Notes: generated from the sequence alone by a model not told the origin. A stretch of 64,000 nucleotides of DNA from DASPPM01 sp052143835 (GCA_052143835.1 JBKQRV010000139.1:31821-95820), one strand, 5' to 3'. Shown: positions 1 to 8,878, counted from the stretch's first letter. Translations and numbers: made by a program.

Positions 1-1587
1 CTCGCCCAGCGCATCGTCGACGGCGACCGCCAGGGGCTCGACGAGGATCTGCTGGAGGCGCTCAGAAGCCACCCCCCGCTCGACATCATCAACCGTTTCC
101 TGCTCGACGGCATGAAGGTGGTGGGCGAGCTCTTCGGTGCCGGCAAGATGCAGCTCCCCTTCGTGCTGCGCTCGGCCGAATGCATGAAGGCCGCCGTCGC
201 CTTCCTCGAGCCCTACATGGAGCGGGTCGAGGGGCAGGAGAAGGGCACCATCGTGGTCGCCACCGTCAAGGGCGACGTGCACGACATCGGCAAGAACCTC
301 GTCGACATCATCCTCACCAACAACGGCTACCGGGTGGTCAACCTCGGCATCAAGCAGCCGCTCTCGAACATCCTCGAGGCGGCGAGGGAGCACAAGGCGA
401 ACGCCGTCGGCATGTCGGGACTGCTGGTCAAATCGACGGTCGTCATGCGCGAGAACCTCGAGGAGATGACGCGGCTCGCCGTCGACGTGCCGGTGCTGCT
501 CGGAGGGGCGGCGCTCACGCGTCAATACGTCGAGGAGGACTGCGCGCGCGCCTACGGCACGGGCCGGCTCGCCTACGCGCGCGACGCCTTCGACGGCCTT
601 CATCTCATGGAGAAGGTGGTGAAGGGCACCTTCGTCGACTTCACCGACGAGGTCGCGAGGAAGCGCGAGGCGCGGCCGTCAAGCAAGCACGCGCGCGTGC
701 GCGGCGTGCCCAAGGCGCCTGCCGCCGAGCCGCGCCCGGTCGATTTCGAGGAGATCCGCCTCCACCGCGCCGAGCTCAACCGCGGCTTGGAGGTGCCGAC
801 CCCGCCGTTTTGGGGTCCGCGCGTGATCGCGCGCGTGCCGGTCAAGGCGCTCGTCCCCTATCTCAACGAGCGCATGCTCTTCCAGTTCCACTGGGGCTTC
901 CGCAAGGAGGGCCGGCGGCTTGCCGAGTACATGGAATGGGCGCGGCGCGAGCTTCGGCCCGAGCTCAAGCGCATGCTCGACGCGTCTCTCCAGCAGGACA
1001 TCTTGAAGCCGCAGGCGGCTTACGGCTATTGGCCCGCTGCCGCGGAGGGCAACGACGTGATCCTCTTCGCCCCCGAGGATCACGGCAAGGAGCTCGTGCG
1101 CTTTTCCTTCCCGCGCCAGGCAAGGGAGGGCGGGCTCGCGATCGCCGATTTCTTCCGCGATGTGAGCGAGCCCGCGCGTGACGTGATCGCCCTTCAGGTC
1201 GTGACGGTCGGCCAGCGCGCCTCGGACGTGGCGCGCGAGTGGTTCGCCGAGAACCGCTACCAGGACTACCTCTATCTCCACGGCCTCGGCGTCGAGATGG
1301 CGGAGGCGCTCGCCGAATACGTGCATAAGCGCATCCGCGGCGAGCTCGGCTTCGCGAACGAGGACGCGCGCGAGATGGACCAGCTCCTGCAGCAGGGCTA
1401 CCGCGGCTCGCGCTACTCCTTCGGCTATCCCGCCTGCCCGCGCCTCGAGGACCAGGCGCCGCTCCTCGCCCTCCTCGGCGCCGAGCGCATCGGCATCAGC
1501 TTGAGCGAGGAATTCCAGCTCCACCCCGAGCAGTCCACCTCGGCCATCGTCGTCCATCACCCCCAGGCGAAGTACTTTTCGGTGTGA
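1..1587 (+). CDS. metH: Cobalamin-dependent methionine synthase, C-terminal part (truncated by window start)
   Basis: The reading frame is open from base 1, so the 5' part lies outside the window; 528 residues are visible. About the first 75 form the four-helix cobalamin cap region. The Rossmann-like B12 domain follows, with the signature GDVHDIGKNLV (His is the lower axial cobalt ligand) and a later SGLLVKST segment. After a linker the reactivation (AdoMet-binding) domain is recognisable from DILKPQAAYGYWPA and the near-terminal YGPACP-like motif (here FGYPACP). The enzyme transfers the methyl group of methyltetrahydrofolate to homocysteine in the cytoplasm. The folate and homocysteine domains cannot be checked here, so a separate short MetH chain is possible but less likely. 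Confidence 0.93.
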   Translation, partial: LAQRIVDGDRQGLDEDLLEALRSHPPLDIINRFLLDGMKVVGELFGAGKMQLPFVLRSAECMKAAVAFLEPYMERVEGQEKGTIVVATVKGDVHDIGKNLVDIILTNNGYRVVNLGIKQPLSNILEAAREHKANAVGMSGLLVKSTVVMRENLEEMTRLAVDVPVLLGGAALTRQYVEEDCARAYGTGRLAYARDAFDGLHLMEKVVKGTFVDFTDEVARKREARPSSKHARVRGVPKAPAAEPRPVDFEEIRLHRAELNRGLEVPTPPFWGPRVIARVPVKALVPYLNERMLFQFHWGFRKEGRRLAEYMEWARRELRPELKRMLDASLQQDILKPQAAYGYWPAAAEGNDVILFAPEDHGKELVRFSFPRQAREGGLAIADFFRDVSEPARDVIALQVVTVGQRASDVAREWFAENRYQDYLYLHGLGVEMAEALAEYVHKRIRGELGFANEDAREMDQLLQQGYRGSRYSFGYPACPRLEDQAPLLALLGAERIGISLSEEFQLHPEQSTSAIVVHHPQAKYFSV

Positions 1588-1672
1588 GGGCGCAGCTCAA
1601 GCAAATGGAGAGCGACCCCGGCCATGCGCGAGAGCTCAAGGCTCCTGCGAGGCCATTCCCAAGAAGGCTTGC

Positions 1673-1902
1673 ACCAGAAATTCGAGATACAAGGCCGCCG
1701 ACGCCGCGCCTGGGAGGACGCGCTCGATGAGGGGGATCGAGACGGGTCGGCGCGGGCGCCGGCGGTTTCGATGATGAGCTGATCCAAGAAGGTTACGGGC
1801 TGGACTCCGGCTCGAGGTGTCTCTTGTCCTGCGCATGGCCCGGATCATCGGGGACAAACCTTGCGAAAGCCTGACGTCCGGCCGCCGTGCCCGGCAAACG
1901 CG
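1673..1902. repeat. Dispersed intergenic repeat, copy 1 (direct)
   Basis: This segment matches 5847-6086 over about 235 bp with scattered substitutions. Shared blocks include gcgctcgatgagggggatcg, gctcgaggtgtctcttg and ccttgcgaaag. An inverted, shorter relative lies at 7876-7960. It sits in the 487 bp gap after metH. The rest of that gap (1588-1672 and 1903-2074) holds nothing recognisable. No frame is preserved between the copies, so it is better explained as a non-coding repeat or a decayed mobile remnant than as a gene. Confidence 0.8.
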
Positions 1903-2074
1903 ACAACCGTCTGCATCGCCAATGCCGTGACCGTTGCGCTCGGCGCCGCCGATGTCGCGCGCCGCTCTTGCCGGCGCGGCTGGCGCAACGCCGCCCACTC
2001 CGACCGGGCTAAGACCTTCCCCTTGACCGCCACAGCAACTGACATCCAGCGCCGCGCACTCGATCTACATCGAT

Positions 2075-2812
2075 TCAGTCGGCGTCGGCGCGAAGCTTGG
2101 CCGGCCCGCTTGCGAGGCCGACCTGAGCTGCATCCGGAACCGGCGGCGGTAGCCTGGTGAGGCCGACCATGATTCCGCCGAGGAAGGCCAATAGGAGAAG
2201 GAGGAGGACCGCGCGCATGCGCGGTGCTGCGTAGGCGTCGCGCGCTGCCGCGACATATTTTTGACCGGTGATCATAGCGCGCACCAGATTCTCGCGGTTG
2301 AGCAAGCATTCGGCGAGCACGCCCGCGACATGAAGGCCGGCAAGGACGAGGATGGCCGTTCCGAGCCAGTGATGCACGGCGCCGACGGGCTCCACCAGGC
2401 CCGCGGGCAGCACCCGGCTCAGCGGGCCGGCACCCCCCGTGATTCCTTGGGCGAGAAGTCCCGTCGTGACGATGGCGAGAAGCGTGCCGAGCATAAGCAT
2501 GATCATCCAGCCGCCGATCGCGTTATGACCCAGGCTGCGCCCGGGCGCGCGCGCGGCGAGCCTGCGCGCATGTTCCTTGACCGCAGCCCAACCTCTAAGG
2601 AAGGAGGCGAAGCGCGCGTGCTCACCGCCGAAGACGCCCCATATCAAGCGGAAAACGAGGAGGAGCACCACGCTGTAGCCGCCGATCAAGTGGAGGGCGA
2701 AGAGGAAACCCCTGGGGTGGCCCGAGCTCGTGAAATAGGCGAGAAGGATCGAGGCCACCAAAACCCAATGAAAAATTCGGGTCGGCAGGTCCCAGACTTT
2801 GACAAAGCGCAT
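2075..2812 (-). CDS. Cytochrome b561-family membrane protein
   Basis: A 245-residue protein opening with VKVWDLPTR.FHW, the usual start of the cytochrome b561/Ni-Fe hydrogenase b-subunit family. Four or five hydrophobic helices carry candidate haem-ligand histidines (FHW near the N terminus, LHLIGG, GAVHHWLG, GLHVAG). It should pass electrons between quinone and a periplasmic or membrane redox partner. I chose the ATG at 2812; a TTG six codons upstream is possible but less natural. The C-terminal tail of about 30 residues is proline-rich and poorly conserved. No dedicated partner gene is adjacent. Confidence 0.85.
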   Translation of the reverse strand: MRFVKVWDLPTRIFHWVLVASILLAYFTSSGHPRGFLFALHLIGGYSVVLLLVFRLIWGVFGGEHARFASFLRGWAAVKEHARRLAARAPGRSLGHNAIGGWMIMLMLGTLLAIVTTGLLAQGITGGAGPLSRVLPAGLVEPVGAVHHWLGTAILVLAGLHVAGVLAECLLNRENLVRAMITGQKYVAAARDAYAAPRMRAVLLLLLLAFLGGIMVGLTRLPPPVPDAAQVGLASGPAKLRADAD

Positions 2813-2969
2813 TACCTGGCATTCTCCCAATCGCCTAGATTTCCGCGCAAGTAGCCGCCTCCGCTAGGCAAGTCGGCAGACCGCGGTGCAAATACTGGAC
2901 GTCAACTGTGCACCGACGCCGCGAAAGAACAACCCATGGCCGGCCACATCGGATGCCCCGTCATTGAGC

Positions 2970-3671
2970 TCACCTGACGAGCGTGAACGTGACGGTGCCC
3001 TCGTGGTCCTGAATGCGAAACATCACGGGCGTTTCCTCAGGGTCCATCCAGACTTCGTATCGCTCCCGACCATCAACCGTATCGATTTGATACCGGCGCA
3101 CCCGTGTCGAAGCGCCGTCGACCGTGATCGAGCTCTCTTCGCCGCCACTGGTGTGTATTTTCGTGACCAGGCCCGTATCCGGCATCAGGACCGTGTCGCC
3201 TCTCAACGCACTCACGGACCACGGGCTGGCCGTCAGGATCGTCCCTGGGGCAGTGACCATGCCGCTCGGCGAGGTAACGATGAAGTGCTCGCCTTCCGCC
3301 CGGCCATCCACTTCAATGGGCGTGCCGTTTTCCGTGGTAACTCCGTGAAAGTAAACCAGGCGATCGCCCACCTGTCGTTCAACTCGGGAGACGTCTTGGC
3401 TATAGAGGGTGAAGTTGAGAACCGAGACCTTGATATGCGCCTCCGTGGTCATCGTTGTTGCATCACGGCTTTTCTCAATAGTGTTGCTGTACGTCCCGAT
3501 CTCGCCATAGAAACTATCTTGAACACGATACGTATATCGCTGTTGGAAGGCAGCCGCGGAGGATCCAGCCGCGAGGAGCATGCAAATCGTCACTGCGCCG
3601 AGCAGCGCCGTTGACGCAAGCACTTTTACCGATGCCGCGATGCGCCTGCGCACTGCTGCCTTTTTAACCAT
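2970..3671 (-). CDS. Secreted DUF6134-family protein
   Basis: A 233-residue protein with a long N-terminal hydrophobic signal segment (about residues 14-40, ending SSAAA) and a beta-strand-rich body in which polar and hydrophobic residues alternate. The motif RRYQIDTVDGRERYEVWMD followed by PVMF and a C-terminal VTFTLVR recalls the DUF3108/DUF6134 group of periplasmic beta-proteins, whose function is unknown. Its ATG overlaps the stop of the upstream SDR gene by 8 bp (ATGGTTAA), so the two are translationally coupled and the protein probably acts in the same envelope or lipid pathway. A DUF3108 protein closes the polyketide operon at 10336 in a comparable position. Confidence 0.75.
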   Translation of the reverse strand: MVKKAAVRRRIAASVKVLASTALLGAVTICMLLAAGSSAAAFQQRYTYRVQDSFYGEIGTYSNTIEKSRDATTMTTEAHIKVSVLNFTLYSQDVSRVERQVGDRLVYFHGVTTENGTPIEVDGRAEGEHFIVTSPSGMVTAPGTILTASPWSVSALRGDTVLMPDTGLVTKIHTSGGEESSITVDGASTRVRRYQIDTVDGRERYEVWMDPEETPVMFRIQDHEGTVTFTLVR

Positions 3672-4542
3672 TCGTCAATTGCTCGCTGAGCTGCCACATC
3701 CGTCTCTGCATGTCCCTGTCGCGTGATGCCGGACTAGACGGAACGGCAATGCATTTTTCGAAATACCGCGCGGACAGATGAGCGACTTCCGGCGAAGAGG
3801 CGAGATAGACCGACGTGGTCGCCCCCTTCTCGGGCGTAAGGATGAAATGCATTGCGATGCCCCAGAACGGCTTGAGCAGCCGAACCGGGCCGGTTGCATC
3901 GTCCAGCGTGACGATGTTGGTTGCCACATACCCCGGGTGCAACGCATTTACGGTGACATGGCTGTCGCGAAGGCGGCGGGCAAGCTCGTACAGGGTCAAC
4001 AGGTTGGCAAGCTTCGCGTTGGCATAGGCATGCATGCCGACGCCGCGCGGGTAGTGGCGCCGCATCTCTATATCGTTGAAATCGATTTTCCCTTTCTCGT
4101 GCGCGTCCGAATTGACGTTCACGATGCGCGAGCCGCCGGTCGCCTTCAATCTTTCGAGCAGCAAATTGGTCAAGAGAAACGGCGCGAGATGATTGACCGC
4201 GAGCGTCATTTCGTTGCCGTCCGCGCTCTCTCGGCGCTTGGGGAATGTCGCGCCCGCGTTATTGATTAGAACGTCCAGCTTTTCATATTTGTTGTTGAAT
4301 TCGGCGGCCACCGCGCGGACCTGCTGCAGGACCGAAAGGTCTGCGATCATTAAATCGGTTGCGCCATGTCCGGCCAGTTCCTGCACCTCACGGGCGGCAT
4401 CCTCTCCTTTCTGCCGGTTTCTGCAAATAAGAACGACCGTTGCGCCCCTTCTTGCCAACTCAAGCGCCGTGGCCTTGCCGATTCCGGAGCTTGCACCGGT
4501 CACCACGCATATTTTCTCGTTCATGCAACTCAGATTGCCCAT
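3664..4542 (-). CDS. Short-chain dehydrogenase/reductase
   Basis: A 292-residue NAD(P)-dependent SDR. It has the dinucleotide motif TGASSGIG at residues 15-22, the structural NNAG, the catalytic serine region (VNVNSD), and the YANAK tyrosine-lysine pair followed by the LHPGYV loop. It resembles retinol dehydrogenase/WW-oxidoreductase-type SDRs, which act on lipophilic alcohols or ketones. The start at 4542 has a good ribosome site (GGAAGGGACGATCC) and overlaps the desaturase stop by 13 bp; a second ATG at 4524 is the alternative. Position between a fatty-acid desaturase and a secreted DUF6134 protein suggests a lipid substrate, but which one cannot be told. Confidence 0.88.
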   Translation of the reverse strand: MGNLSCMNEKICVVTGASSGIGKATALELARRGATVVLICRNRQKGEDAAREVQELAGHGATDLMIADLSVLQQVRAVAAEFNNKYEKLDVLINNAGATFPKRRESADGNEMTLAVNHLAPFLLTNLLLERLKATGGSRIVNVNSDAHEKGKIDFNDIEMRRHYPRGVGMHAYANAKLANLLTLYELARRLRDSHVTVNALHPGYVATNIVTLDDATGPVRLLKPFWGIAMHFILTPEKGATTSVYLASSPEVAHLSARYFEKCIAVPSSPASRDRDMQRRMWQLSEQLTNG

Positions 4543-5747
4543 GGATCGTCCCTTCCGGGAGCGGGGCGATGCGCCTGGTCCGACAAGGCGGCCAGATGCG
4601 CTGCGCGGTAGAAATCCCCGTCGTATGAATTCGGGGCCTTCGATGCTTGGGAAGCGCGGATGGGATAGCATCGGCGGAATTGACGGAATGCCGCGCGGAA
4701 ATAGTTGCCGTGCGGCCGTTCGTCTTCGCTCTTGCTGAGCGCGGCGAGCGACGTCCACGGCGCGGTCGGATAAAGGTGGTGGGTGAGGTGCAGATGCTGG
4801 TTCATCACCAGCGGGCGGAACATTTGCGGTAACGAGTAATTCCGAGCACGTTCTGGCTCGTCGAGCGAGACGCCGTGGTGCGCGACGTTGTCCGCAAAGG
4901 AGTGCCACACGCCACGCACGTACATTGTGGCAAACAACATCGGCCACCATGCGCCATAGAACCACGCGCTCGCGCCGTACAATGCCAGCGTCATCGCGAA
5001 CTCGCGCCGCGTTCGGCGCCGCTTGGGCACATTCAGCACCAACGATACAAATGTACGCCGCACTTTGGTATCGCCCTCTTCGTCGATCGGGATTGCATTT
5101 TCCATCAGGCGCACGCCGAGGGACACGGGCACGAACGCGATCAGCGACGAAGCCAGCAATCCCAGATAAACACCGCCGAAGAGCCTTCCTCGATAGCGCA
5201 GCCAGGCAAGCGCATAGGCGCCGCGGCCCACGTGCACATCGGGCCGGTCGTAGCTGTGCCGCGAAAACCGGTGATGGACCAAGTGGCCGACCCGCGTGGC
5301 ATCGAAAGGCGCCCCGAGTGTGATGCTCAGGATGCGCGCGCAGAATTCGTTGATGCGACGTGTCGGAAGCAGGTGGGAGTGGATGGCTTCGTGAATCAGG
5401 CCCCAGTGAAGCGGCTGGAGCAGCATGATCGGCAATAGAACCCACCCGGCTCGCATTCCGAAACCGCGCACCACAAACGGCATGCCGAACAGTTGGAAAA
5501 GCGTGCCGCCGAGCACGACGCAAATGAGAAAGACGTTGAGCAAGCAATTTTCACTTGGCCTGCCTTGTGTGGCCGCGGCAGGCCGCCTTGTAGGATTCTC
5601 GCGAGACTTTGGCCGGGCCTGAAGCACCTGGCCCGCGCCGCGATGCCAACGGGGGGCCGCGCAGGCGCTAGTAACCGCCTCAGGGCCAGCAAAAGGGCAC
5701 AGCGCTTCTGCCGTCGGCAGCCCGGTCTGGGTCTCGGTGCCCATCAT
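4530..5747 (-). CDS. Membrane fatty acid desaturase
   Basis: A 405-residue membrane di-iron desaturase with the three histidine clusters of the family: HEAIHSH at 119-125, HLVHH at 155-159 and HLHLTHH at 318-324. Hydrophobic helices lie around residues 70-115 and 190-275. The first 65 residues are Pro/Arg-rich and unconserved, so the true start may lie downstream of the ATG at 5747. It would introduce a double bond into an acyl chain or hydroxylate a lipid at the inner membrane. It is the first gene of an overlapping three-gene operon with an SDR and DUF6134. Confidence 0.88.
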   Translation of the reverse strand: MMGTETQTGLPTAEALCPFAGPEAVTSACAAPRWHRGAGQVLQARPKSRENPTRRPAAATQGRPSENCLLNVFLICVVLGGTLFQLFGMPFVVRGFGMRAGWVLLPIMLLQPLHWGLIHEAIHSHLLPTRRINEFCARILSITLGAPFDATRVGHLVHHRFSRHSYDRPDVHVGRGAYALAWLRYRGRLFGGVYLGLLASSLIAFVPVSLGVRLMENAIPIDEEGDTKVRRTFVSLVLNVPKRRRTRREFAMTLALYGASAWFYGAWWPMLFATMYVRGVWHSFADNVAHHGVSLDEPERARNYSLPQMFRPLVMNQHLHLTHHLYPTAPWTSLAALSKSEDERPHGNYFRAAFRQFRRCYPIRASQASKAPNSYDGDFYRAAHLAALSDQAHRPAPGRDDPWAI

Positions 5748-5846
5748 GCCGGCGCAAGCGGCGGTCGCAATTGAGCAATCGGCACGAGGATGTCAGCGAA
5801 CAGCTGTCGCGGCGCCAGTGTGCGGGCGAAGTTGGCGGACGTAGTG

Positions 5847-6086
5847 GAAGCCTTGCGCCAGAAAATCGAAACACGGGGCCGTCGACGCCGCGCCGTGGAG
5901 GCGCGCTCGATGAGGGGGATCGAGACGAACTCGGCGCGTACGCCGGCGGTTTCAGTGATGAGCTCATCGTAGAGGGCTATTGGTCGGACTCCAGCTCGAG
6001 GTGTCTCTTGTTCTGCGCATAGCCGGGATCATCGAGGAAAAACCTTGCGAAAGTCTGACGTCCGGCCGGCCTGCCCGGCGAATTCG
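5847..6086. repeat. Dispersed intergenic repeat, copy 2 (direct)
   Basis: Second copy of the repeat at 1673-1902 in the same orientation, ending near the direct continuation aattcgacacgatcgtgg. It fills most of the roughly 400 bp between the desaturase start and the mlaA stop. The remainder of that gap (5748-5846, 6087-6148) shows nothing definable. The last 85 bp of this copy are what is repeated, inverted, at 7876-7960. Confidence 0.8.
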
Positions 6087-6148
6087 ACACGATCGTGGCG
6101 CAGGCTTGGCGGTGACTGTCGCCGCCCCATGCCATCACGAAGCGACGA

Positions 6149-6973
6149 CTACTGATCCGTCGAATTTGGGCTGGGTGCCTCCGGATTGTCGAGCTTCGGC
6201 ATATCTGGCCCGTTGAATTTGACATCGACCCGTCCTCGGTGGAGGCCTTCGGGCGATTTCCCCTCCGCGACCAGGGCTTGACGGTGCTGGATGTAGACGC
6301 TGCGGAGGGTGGCGTAATAGTCGACCGAAGTGCTCTCGAGCGCATCGAGCGTGCCGAGATAGGTGGTGCGGGTATCGAGCATCTTGCCGGCGGAGATGCC
6401 GGCCTCGGCAAAGGTGACGGCGGGTGAGCCGCCGGCCAGGAAGAATGGATTGACGACGAAGCCGATGATCGTGCCCACGGCGTCGCGCGCGTCCGAGGGC
6501 CCGAGGAGCGGCAGCTCGACGTAGGGCCCTTCTCCGATGCCCCAAACCCCCAAGGTCTGGCCGAAATCGGCGTCGTGATGGCGCAAGTCCCAATCCGACG
6601 CCACGTCGAAGACACCGACGCCGCCGACCGTGGTGTTGACGGCGAAGCGCTGGACCGCGACCAAGGCGCGGCCGAAATTGCCCTGGAGCGCGTCGTTCAG
6701 CCCAATCACCGGTTCGCCAAGGTTCGACAAGGAATTATGAATGGCGTGGCGGACGCCGTCGGGCAGATTGTCGCGATAAGCCTCCGCCGCCGGTTTCGCG
6801 ACATTGCGGTCGACGAACCGGTTGGCGTCGAAGATGGTCCGGTTCGCCGGCTCGATCGGGTCGCTGACACCCGAGGGCTGCGCATCGGCGTCGACATCAA
6901 TCGGGGGACTCACGCAGGCGGCAATGGAGAGCGAAACTGCGATAACAAGCGTTGCGTTGGCAATCTTGGCCAT
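6149..6973 (-). CDS. mlaA: MlaA (VacJ)-family outer-membrane lipoprotein
   Basis: A 274-residue lipoprotein with a signal peptide ending in the lipobox SIAAC (Cys near residue 21) and the MlaA core: DPIEPANR near the mature N terminus, FDANRFVDRN, and the NLGEP..LND segment. The usual GxGxYVELPLLGPS block and YYATLRSVYIQHRQAL helix follow. MlaA removes mislocalised phospholipid from the outer leaflet of the outer membrane and passes it to the MlaC/MlaFEDB system. No other mla genes are in the window. I chose the ATG at 6973 (GAGG five bases upstream) over a GTG two codons earlier. The C-terminal 25 residues are hydrophilic and variable. Confidence 0.93.
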   Translation of the reverse strand: MAKIANATLVIAVSLSIAACVSPPIDVDADAQPSGVSDPIEPANRTIFDANRFVDRNVAKPAAEAYRDNLPDGVRHAIHNSLSNLGEPVIGLNDALQGNFGRALVAVQRFAVNTTVGGVGVFDVASDWDLRHHDADFGQTLGVWGIGEGPYVELPLLGPSDARDAVGTIIGFVVNPFFLAGGSPAVTFAEAGISAGKMLDTRTTYLGTLDALESTSVDYYATLRSVYIQHRQALVAEGKSPEGLHRGRVDVKFNGPDMPKLDNPEAPSPNSTDQ

Positions 6974-7128
6974 TTCCACCTCGTGTCATTCATGTCCCGG
7001 CAGCGCCGGTACTCACGGACGCCGGGTCTGCCGTCACCACCTCGCTCGACCGGATATGAAATATTCAATTTCATCCAAAAATCGGACAACGCGCGGGGCA
7101 CATTCGAACGTCATTCGGAAAATGCGGG

Positions 7129-7695
7129 CTAGAATTTCGGACGCGCCAGCTCGCAATGACCATGCTGAACCACGCTGTGCCGTTTGTCTCCTTGGACGTG
7201 CCAAACCTCGAGATCGCCGGTTACACGGTCCGCGAGCACGGTGACAAGCACCTCTTTTGGTTCCTTGGAGAGCTCAACCTGGCGCGCGCAGTTCCCCGAA
7301 CCGATGACGTCCTGCAGTGCAGGTTCCTGCTGAATACGGCTGGCGACCTGCGCCCTCTCAGCAACGCAGGCGTCGATCGCGGAAGGAAGCGGCATTCTGA
7401 CCCGCTCATGGCCCTCGGCGGATACGAGCCCGTCGCTTTCCTCGATCACGGTGGTCTCCAATCCTTCCCAGCCCGGTCTAGCCAGCCATTTCAATTGCGT
7501 TCTATTCAGCCAGCCGGCTGGCCAGAACGAGAAACCCGGCTCAATCATGAAAATCTCTTTCACGTCTGCACCGCCGGTTTGCTGCCATTTTTCCAGCGTG
7601 CATGCGAGAAAGATCGACTCCGCCGCAAGACACCCGCTCGGAGATCCGGCAATCGCAAAAAATAACGCAAGAATTGTCGTGAGAGTTCTCACCAC
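7129..7695 (-). CDS. Secreted hypothetical protein
   Basis: A 188-residue protein I cannot assign. It begins with a clear signal peptide (hydrophobic residues 5-18, cleavage near CLAAES) and has four cysteines in the mature part, which could form disulphides. The start is a GTG at 7695 preceded by GGGAGACG, with another GTG next to it. It stands alone between mlaA and the two-component system and may belong to the same envelope-oriented neighbourhood, but that is only inference. Confidence 0.6.
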   Translation of the reverse strand: MVRTLTTILALFFAIAGSPSGCLAAESIFLACTLEKWQQTGGADVKEIFMIEPGFSFWPAGWLNRTQLKWLARPGWEGLETTVIEESDGLVSAEGHERVRMPLPSAIDACVAERAQVASRIQQEPALQDVIGSGNCARQVELSKEPKEVLVTVLADRVTGDLEVWHVQGDKRHSVVQHGHCELARPKF

Positions 7696-7875
7696 GATCT
7701 ACGTCTCCCTTCCGCCGACGCATCCGGTACGGGACCCGGCGAGCGGGGCCGGATAAATTCCTTGGGTCGATCTTGGCTGCCTCACCTTGCGCGAACCTGA
7801 CAACAAGCTCACAGGATCGGTCTCGGCAACAAACTCACGGGTTGGGACGGGTCGCTCGGAAACGGACAATCGCCA

Positions 7876-7960
7876 TCAAGCCCGCGCCACGATCGTGGCT
7901 CATTCGCCGGTCATGCCGGCCCGCCGTCAGGCTTTTGCAAGGTTTGCCCCTGATGATACG
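7876..7960. repeat. Dispersed intergenic repeat, copy 3 (inverted, partial)
   Basis: The reverse complement of the right end of copy 2 aligns here: caagcc.gcgccacgatcgtg, then attcgccgg..atgccggcc, then gtcag.ctttcgcaaggttt and gatgat. It covers only about 85 bp. It lies in the 508 bp gap between the 7695 gene start and the response regulator, together with the FNR box at 7970 and a 39-codon ORF. Confidence 0.65.
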
Positions 7961-7969
7961 GAAGGACTT

Positions 7970-7983
7970 TTGATCCGGATCAA
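7970..7983. promoter_or_regulatory. FNR/FixK-type box TTGATCCGGATCAA
   Basis: A perfect 14 bp palindrome matching the consensus TTGAT-N4-ATCAA of Crp/Fnr-type oxygen regulators. It is identical to the box at 22065. The nearest plus-strand ATG downstream is the 39-codon ORF at 8025, 48 bp from the box centre; the response regulator starts 227 bp away. A weak -10 (ATTCAT, 8004-8009) fits the usual spacing only loosely. Confidence 0.6.
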
Positions 7984-8024
7984 GGTTGGCCAATTGCGTG
8001 GCGATTCATGAGGTATTGTGCTAG

Positions 8025-8144
8025 ATGTCAGAAGGTGAGAAGGAGGTACTCCGCGGGCTTGCCAAGACCCACAAGGAGCATGCCCGAATGCCGCAAGCAG
8101 CGACGATTACCTCCTTGTCCCAGACAGAAACCCTTTCATGTTAG
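8025..8144 (+). CDS. Possible 39-residue small protein under an FNR box
   Basis: ATG to TAG open frame of 39 codons, charged and helix-prone in its first half (EKEVLRGLAKTHKEHAR). It begins about 48 bp downstream of the FNR box centre. The ribosome site is weak (GAGG 11-12 bases upstream). It could equally be a chance ORF in the leader of the response-regulator operon. No similarity is recognised. Confidence 0.3.
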   Translation: MSEGEKEVLRGLAKTHKEHARMPQAATITSLSQTETLSC

Positions 8145-8203
8145 CCAATTGCGCACCCTCGGCCAGCTCCGCTTGGCGCCGTCGCTCCAACTCGAAACAC
8201 ATC

Positions 8204-8878
8204 ATGCGCGTGCTCCTAATCGAAGATAACGAGAAACTCGCGAAATTCACCGTCAAGGGTCTTGAAGCGGCCGGCTTCGCGGTCGATTGGCTCGCGAACG
8301 GAACGGATGCGGAGAACGCGCTCAGTGACGTATCTTACGATGCGGCGATACTGGATCTGGGCCTTCCCGACATGGATGGCATGACGCTGATTGCCAGGGT
8401 CCGGCGGCGGGCGAATAACGTCCCCATCCTCGTGCTCACCGCACGTGACGGAACAAACGATCGCGTAACCGGGCTCAACGCGGGGGCGGATGACTATTTG
8501 CTGAAGCCGTTCGCAATGGAGGAGCTCGTCGCCCGCATCCACGCCGTACTCCGGCGTCCCTCTGATGCTCTCGATGTAACGCTGGTCACGGGAAACATGA
8601 TTCTCGACAGTACGAAGCGAGAGTTCCGCGTCGAGCAGCACGTTGTTCCGCTTTCGCGTCGTGAGTTCATGGTGATGGAACACTTGATGCGCCGTGTCGG
8701 CAAAGTAGTCCCCAAAACCGCTATCGAGGAGAAGACGTACGGCTTTGACGAGGAGGTTTCGCCGAATGCGGTCGAGGTGATCGTGTCCCGTCTGCGCAGG
8801 CGCCTTCGCGATTCGAATGCCAGCCAGGAAATTCTGACCTTTCGCGGGGTCGGATACATGCTCAAGGGCCTCGAGTAA
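8204..8878 (+). CDS. OmpR/PhoB-family response regulator (QseB/TctD-like)
   Basis: A 224-residue response regulator. The receiver domain has acidic residues E7/D8, the phospho-acceptor D51 (LDLGLPDMDG), T79 and K101 in LKPF. The C-terminal winged helix (about 125-222) ends with the usual FRGVGYML. I chose the internal ATG at 8204 because MRVLLIEDN is the family start; the frame is open further upstream but unconserved. Its stop overlaps the kinase start by one base. The pair ends facing the polyketide-type operon, 28 bp from it, so regulation of the envelope genes is plausible but unproven. Confidence 0.95.
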   Translation: MRVLLIEDNEKLAKFTVKGLEAAGFAVDWLANGTDAENALSDVSYDAAILDLGLPDMDGMTLIARVRRRANNVPILVLTARDGTNDRVTGLNAGADDYLLKPFAMEELVARIHAVLRRPSDALDVTLVTGNMILDSTKREFRVEQHVVPLSRREFMVMEHLMRRVGKVVPKTAIEEKTYGFDEEVSPNAVEVIVSRLRRRLRDSNASQEILTFRGVGYMLKGLE

